Shown here in pieces: positions 60,954 through 64,000 of a DNA stretch of 64,000 nucleotides; position 1 is the stretch's first letter, and every line of letters begins with the position of its first letter. Position numbers and translations under genes: made by a program. Below the pieces are notes generated by a model. That model made no database searches. It was not told where the DNA came from and saw nothing but the letters and a program-made list of their open reading frames with translations. The DNA is taken from NCBI RefSeq assembly GCF_004834005.1, contig NZ_STFF01000010.1, positions 151,684 to 215,683 on the forward strand. Direction: 5' to 3'. This stretch comes from Niastella caeni. GTDB taxonomy: Bacteria > Bacteroidota > Bacteroidia > Chitinophagales > Chitinophagaceae.

Positions 60954-62312
60954 CTACTGATTATCTACCTGCGCTTCAATTACGCTTTGGATAGAAGCAG
61001 ACACATTCGACAGCAGGTTATACCCGGTGGCGCTTTCAATGGCATCTACCGAGGTGCGGTATGTTTTCCAGTCGCTGTTCGTAGTATTGATGTTAGGCGT
61101 GTTCACGGCAATTACTCGGGTAGAAGTGGTAACCCGGCTCAGGTCGTTTGAACCATTTGCCAAAACAACGATCACTTTCCAGATGCGGTTAGGAACGGTG
61201 ATGCGGCCATTGTCGATGGTATTAACCGTGCCATTGCTGCCGGTACCACCGGTTCCATAAGAACCCATAATTACAAACACTTCGTTACCGGCTGTAACCA
61301 GGGAACGCGTATAGCTTTCCAGGTTATTCCAGGTTTGCTGATTGTTAGTGGGCGCCTGGGGAATCATATTGGTCATTAAGAAGGTAGCTGAGTTAGCGGT
61401 CACTGAAGAGGTGCGGTCGGCCGACGGGCAATTATGACCACGGTCGAAGCCACTGCCTGAATAACTGGTGCTTCCCACCTGGTACCAGCCCGATGGCAGG
61501 GTAGCATCTGCTCTGAAGTCATCCTGACGGGGGGCGCTGCCCATATCAGATGATTTGATATGCCAGCTTACCCAGTTGGGGGTGCCGCGATCGCGGTGAT
61601 AAGAAAGCGCATAATAAGTTTTAACCATTAAATAGTTGGTGTAGTTGGAAACATCGGTAGTGGCATTGCTGGGGTTACCCATCAGCATGTTGTCGTCGTC
61701 GGTACCGGTACCGCCGCCACCGCCGCCCGATGAGGAGGAAGTGATCACTACATCATCGATATTGATGCGGTTGGCGCCGCCGCCTGTTTTTACGATCGCA
61801 AACCGAACGTTGCCGGTGAGGTTAACCGTAAAGGTGGCTGTTTGCAGGGTGGTAGAAGAAGTGGTAATAGTGCTGCCTACTTTAGTGTAGGTGCTGCCGC
61901 TATTGGTTGATACGCGCAGTTCCCAGGTACTGCTGCCGTCGGTGCTGAAAGCCGCGTGTTGCACAGTTACGGTAGAAGCGCCATCGGCGAAATTAAAGTT
62001 CATGGTAAGGCTACCCGTGTTGCGTATGCGGGCCGACTGGCTGCCGTTCTTTCTATCGGTAGACAGGTTACCGATAAGGGCATCGTTAAAGCTCCACGAA
62101 CCGGAAGACAAGGTAACGTTGGCGGTAGCATAGGCGGTTTTACTGCCCGATTCAAAATTCTCGCTAAGCGTGGTTGCTTCAGTTTTTGCGGAGGGAGTCG
62201 GGTTCTCATTGCCGGTGTTTACAGCGTCTATATTTTTTTTACAGGCTGCAAACAGCAGGGAAATGGACAGGACTCCGGTGAGGAGTCGCAGTTGGTTGTT
62301 TGGTTGTGACAT
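60954..62312 (-). CDS. Secreted DNA/RNA non-specific endonuclease lipoprotein
   Basis: 452 residues. Lipoprotein signal ending at Cys24 (LLFAAC). Residues about 45-192 form a beta-sandwich (SGSWSFNDALIGN, INIDDVVITS), probably a binding module, then a Gly-rich linker near 195-205. The NUC domain spans about 220-445 with the catalytic DRGHNCPSADR at 290-300 (general base H293), metal-ligand Asn315 in MTNMIPQAP and E332 in WNNLESYTR. It should cut extracellular DNA and RNA at the cell surface for nutrients or defence. The gene is GC-richer than the island. Confidence 0.93.
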   Translation of the reverse strand: MSQPNNQLRLLTGVLSISLLFAACKKNIDAVNTGNENPTPSAKTEATTLSENFESGSKTAYATANVTLSSGSWSFNDALIGNLSTDRKNGSQSARIRNTGSLTMNFNFADGASTVTVQHAAFSTDGSSTWELRVSTNSGSTYTKVGSTITTSSTTLQTATFTVNLTGNVRFAIVKTGGGANRINIDDVVITSSSSGGGGGGTGTDDDNMLMGNPSNATTDVSNYTNYLMVKTYYALSYHRDRGTPNWVSWHIKSSDMGSAPRQDDFRADATLPSGWYQVGSTSYSGSGFDRGHNCPSADRTSSVTANSATFLMTNMIPQAPTNNQQTWNNLESYTRSLVTAGNEVFVIMGSYGTGGTGSNGTVNTIDNGRITVPNRIWKVIVVLANGSNDLSRVTTSTRVIAVNTPNINTTNSDWKTYRTSVDAIESATGYNLLSNVSASIQSVIEAQVDNQ

Positions 62313-63598
62313 ATAGTTGGGAATTTAAAAAACGAAGTACGCGCAATATGGCCAGCTATGATTTTAAGTAATTATTACTAATGCAGCCAACTGCAGTACC
62401 TCATGATGAACATATATGTCACCGCTTGAAATTATTCCCCCGGTAGTGCACCTTTAATAATTATGCAGAAGATAAGCATTTTTCGTAGAATGGCGCTCGT
62501 TAACGTTCTGGTAACGGTTACAACACGTAGACTTTATATACTTATGGCAGTTTTGCGAAATGAATATTGCTGGTGCGGGTGGGCGGTGTAAACGAACTTA
62601 TTCGTGTAGTAAAATACATCTTGTGTTGGTACAACGATTGTATCGTTTAGGCTAGTTGGTTAAAAGAGGGGCTGGATAGACATCCGCCCCCGTTTTAATC
62701 CAAAAATACTCTTTGAAAAACTAGATTACATAATTCAAATTACACGCCAATCACGTAATAAACTAGCTTTTGTATATATAATTCGTAGTAATGTGAATTA
62801 ATTTCCTCAACAGTGGAAAATAAATTCCTATATGGAGATTCCTGAAATGATAAATTGTCCCGCTTTCGGAAATTTACTGTAGTATAATACAATGACTTTG
62901 ATGTTGAACACTTTAGTTAACGTTGAACTAAATACGTGTTTCTCCTTAGGTACTTCACCAGGCGATATTTAATGGTCCAGGTTCAGATCCTTCGGTCCAT
63001 CTTCTGGCCAAACTTCCTGTAACCCGTGTGTAAATTCCTGATGAACCAGTAATGTTGATAAAGCTGCTGAATGAGGAGGATGATCAGCAGGCTTAGGTAC
63101 AAGTTGCGATCAGCGATGGTAGCGGCTTAGCTCCATCCATTTCAGAGAGCTTGTATGTGCAAGGATGCGTTCCGTATCTTTCGCAATAGGTCAATGCAAA
63201 ATTAAAAACTATTACAAGGCAAATACTGCTTTAACAACAGGGTTACATGCATGCTTGCATACCGCCTGAAAACCAGGCCCGGAGCGACTTGTGACCCGCC
63301 GGGGCATTGACAATTGTCATAAAAACACCCATTTAGTCACGTTGTTTTTGCGTTGGAAACCATATGCAAAATCAGCTGAAATGCTTGCTGCACAAGGGTT
63401 TTGCAAATGTTCAGCAAGGTTTGCCATAATAAAACCGTGAAAAACCTGGTTATGCAGGCAATTAAACACGCTGTACTTTTACATCATCAAGAACGGTAGC
63501 ACGGTAGGAAGTAAAGAAAGAGAAGAGAAGCTACCACGAAGCAAATGCTTCACACCAACCAGATTTTACGTTTTTTTCATATGGCAAGCAATCGTTAG

Positions 63599-63628
63599 AG
63601 GTCAGCTGTTTCTACAGTGGACCTTTTT
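63599..63628 (+). terminator. Orphan terminator
   Basis: AGGTCAGCTGT at 63599-63609 pairs with ACAGTGGACCT at 63614-63624 (one mismatch, one G-U), then T residues. No gene precedes it, so it may end a non-coding transcript or be a relic. Confidence 0.55.
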
Positions 63629-63705
63629 TCTTTTACCCCCGGCCACCTAAAGGAGAGAAGTTAAGAAAAGCCAATTTTACTATGCCATTGCTTATTGGGG
63701 TTCAC

Positions 63706-63740
63706 GGGATCAAGTGAAATTTTTGGGATCAAGTGAAATT
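63706..63740 (+). repeat. Two tandem copies of the GGGATCAAGT repeat
   Basis: GGGATCAAGTGAAATT occurs at 63706-63721 and again at 63725-63740. Confidence 0.75.
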
Positions 63741-63787
63741 GCCTATTGACTCCCCACTGTCCTGTACTGTCCTGCTCCGGTAAAATA

Positions 63788-63872
63788 CAAAGGCATAAAG
63801 GCAAGAGGCATAAAGGCAATAAGGCTAACAAACTCAATAACTGAGAACCAGGAACTGAGAACTAAGAACTCT
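63788..63872. repeat. Heptamer-type runs
   Basis: GGCATAAA/GGCAAGA units near 63791-63827 followed by AACTGAG, AACCAGG, AACTGAG, AACTAAG near 63839-63872, all spaced by seven or eight bases. Confidence 0.65.
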
Positions 63873-64000
63873 CGGATCATGTTGAATTCTTGGGGGATTT
63901 AGGAGAAATTTGTTGTTTTGCAGCCTAATAAAACGGATAAGAAACATTGGAAAAGGATCAGGAAAAAGCATTGTTAGGCTATTTTTTACCATCAGGGACA

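Larger units (their letters stand above)
62313..64000. other. 1.7-kb gap without a convincing gene
   Basis: No open frame of normal coding character on either strand. A 46-codon stretch on the minus strand (about 63106-62969) ends QEVWPEDGPKDLNLDH and could be the tail of a decayed gene. Other contents are the terminator-like hairpin at 63599-63628, two copies of a dispersed repeat at 63706-63740, and heptamer-type runs near 63788-63872. Sequence beyond 63890 is AT-rich and may lead into the next gene. Confidence 0.5.

Noticed and set aside
62969..63106. Short minus-strand gene ending QEVWPEDGPKDLNLDH
   Set aside because: Only 46 codons without a start codon; protein-like in look but too short to call anything beyond a possible relic.

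Overview
The window reads as chromosomal DNA of a Bacteroidota bacterium, most likely in the family Chitinophagaceae (Chitinophaga/Niastella type). The evidence is a SusC/SusD pair driven by an ECF sigma factor and a FecR anti-sigma factor, a type IX secretion sorting domain, GH89 and GH92 glycosidases, VCBS/ASPIC lipoproteins, an RHS/YD-repeat giant and many dispersed heptamer repeats. Genus is inference; no rRNA or tRNA gene was found.

Bases 1-18,200 are an AT-rich accessory region. It carries a partial superfamily-1-type helicase with an XRE regulator, a nested palindrome that could be a structured RNA (1302-1442), an AbiV-like HEPN gene divergent from a stand-alone PD-(D/E)XK nuclease, a complete Hachiman defence pair (hamA-hamB), and a RelA/SpoT-type alarmone synthetase just downstream. 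An ISL3-family insertion sequence, small unknown genes, tyrosine-recombinase remnants, an ORF6N gene and a broken GGDEF gene follow. This is a defence island worn by repeated integration. Within it lie three arrays of degenerate units locked to a 21-bp period. In each, the unit orientation flips near the centre. Two of the three are followed by the same short stretch of recombinase coding sequence.

Bases 18,200-28,000 hold a small exporter, an outer-membrane barrel, a lipoprotein, a one-YD-repeat protein with a T9SS tail, and a 2154-residue SpvB/RHS protein with a possible type-23 toxin-like C-terminus. Then comes a 290-bp heptamer array made of A and C on one strand.

Bases 28,000-44,600 are a polysaccharide/glycan utilisation locus: a VCBS/ASPIC lipoprotein, ECF sigma factor, FecR, SusC with an STN signalling domain, SusD, alpha-N-acetylglucosaminidase (GH89) and a GH92 alpha-mannosidase-type enzyme with LamG. 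The sigma/FecR/STN-SusC trio suggests transport-coupled induction.

Bases 44,600-48,300 hold a PEP-mutase-family enzyme, an AraC regulator, a VOC protein and an exported beta-propeller. Bases 48,600-58,100 form a co-directional cluster: FHA protein, 27-residue membrane peptide, PP2C phosphatase, Ser/Thr kinase, a SEDS glycosyltransferase fused to a class B penicillin-binding protein, and a second FHA protein. It resembles the actinobacterial pknAB-pstP-rodA-pbpA-fhaAB cluster and suggests phospho-regulated peptidoglycan synthesis. The window ends with an NTF2-like protein, a response regulator, a Gfo/Idh/MocA oxidoreductase, a secreted DNA/RNA endonuclease lipoprotein and about 1.7 kb without a convincing gene.
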